Source of the DNA: Hyphomicrobiales bacterium
Lineage (GTDB): Bacteria > Pseudomonadota > Alphaproteobacteria > Rhizobiales > OSC116
Assembly (NCBI GenBank): GCA_002401855.1
Contig: NVUH01000011.1
Coordinates: forward strand, 1-64,000
Length of the DNA stretch: 64,000 bases
Direction: 5' to 3'
A program made the translations under genes and the position numbers. Each line of letters begins with the position of its first letter. Position 1 is the first letter of the stretch. Shown one piece after another: positions 63,976 through 64,000 of the stretch. A model generated the notes under the pieces. It saw nothing but the letters and a program-made list of their open reading frames with translations. It had not been told where the DNA came from and did no database searches.

Positions 63976-64000
63976 TTCGTTCGGCTTCGCCTCTCTTTTT

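Larger units (their letters stand above)
63415..64000. other. 586-base gene-free region at the window end
   Basis: No gene was seen here on either strand. It is AT-rich and contains two diverged copies of one unit (63526-63681 and 63753-63881) and the start of a second copy of the repeat end described at 58859 (63941-63975). It lies upstream of the helicase gene and may hold its promoter, near 63415-63480. Confidence 0.6.

Noticed and set aside
1-64000. CRISPR array, tRNA, rRNA or phage genes
   Set aside because: No regularly spaced repeats, no cloverleaf sequence that I could fold by eye, no rRNA signatures and no phage structural genes were seen; a tRNA or covariance scan would be decisive.

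Overview
This window is a chromosomal segment of an AT-rich Gram-negative bacterium, most likely an alphaproteobacterium of the Hyphomicrobiales type. Supporting signs are the block of SUV3/MgpS-like helicase, S4 RNA-binding protein and FdxA ferredoxin at the right end, the Wza/Wzb/Wzc export genes, a xylose importer with a single-domain ATPase (as in rhizobial sugar importers), and a 2-Cys OhrR. The placement is inferred from gene content and not tested by phylogeny.

Layout. 1-345: the 3' end of an IS3-type transposase, broken by a stop codon. 527-5625 (minus): a six-gene operon matching the mycobacterial decaprenylphosphoryl-arabinose route, with a UbiA-type phosphoribosyltransferase, GtrA, DprE1-like oxidase, DprE2-like reductase, an unassigned polytopic protein and a HAD-IB phosphatase. 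6108-20237 (plus): a polysaccharide cluster with the four dTDP-rhamnose genes, a flippase, a polymerase-like protein, four glycosyltransferases, an acetyltransferase and three unusual nucleotidyltransferase/kinase-like proteins. 20375-25497 (minus): WecA-like initiating transferase, BY-kinase/chain-length protein, LMW phosphatase and Wza-like exporter. Together these two blocks form a Wzx/Wzy-type capsule or exopolysaccharide locus, and the arabinose operon beside it may supply a lipid-linked D-arabinofuranose donor.

25698-37186: xylose use. xylB-xylA, a CRTAC1-like secreted protein and xylF-xylH-xylG lie on the minus strand. Divergent from them are a LacI-type regulator, an aldose epimerase and a broken alpha/beta hydrolase. 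37202-49876: an MFS transporter, an AraC/GATase1 regulator, a TauE-like exporter, an RND efflux pair, an HglS-type dioxygenase, a YcaQ-like DNA glycosylase, a histidine phosphatase and the divergent ohr/ohrR pair.

49873-53926 (minus): a complete core molybdopterin operon, moaA-moaCB-moeA-moaD-moaE, with a structured leader and repeated upstream boxes. 54207-58802: two tandem paralogous methyltransferases, a small membrane protein, a PiT phosphate transporter and an ArsM arsenite methyltransferase. 58859-59228: a gene-free, GC-richer element with perfect 24-bp terminal inverted repeats, whose end sequence recurs at 63941-63975. 59245-63414 (minus): fdxA, an S4 protein and a large helicase. The last 586 bases hold no gene but contain two diverged copies of one noncoding unit.

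The observations most worth following are the arabinose-lipid operon in this phylum, with an alanine at the DprE1 drug-target cysteine position, the ATT start of a glycosyltransferase, the split nucleotidyltransferase/kinase trio, the secreted CRTAC1 protein inside a xylose operon, and the two noncoding repeat families.
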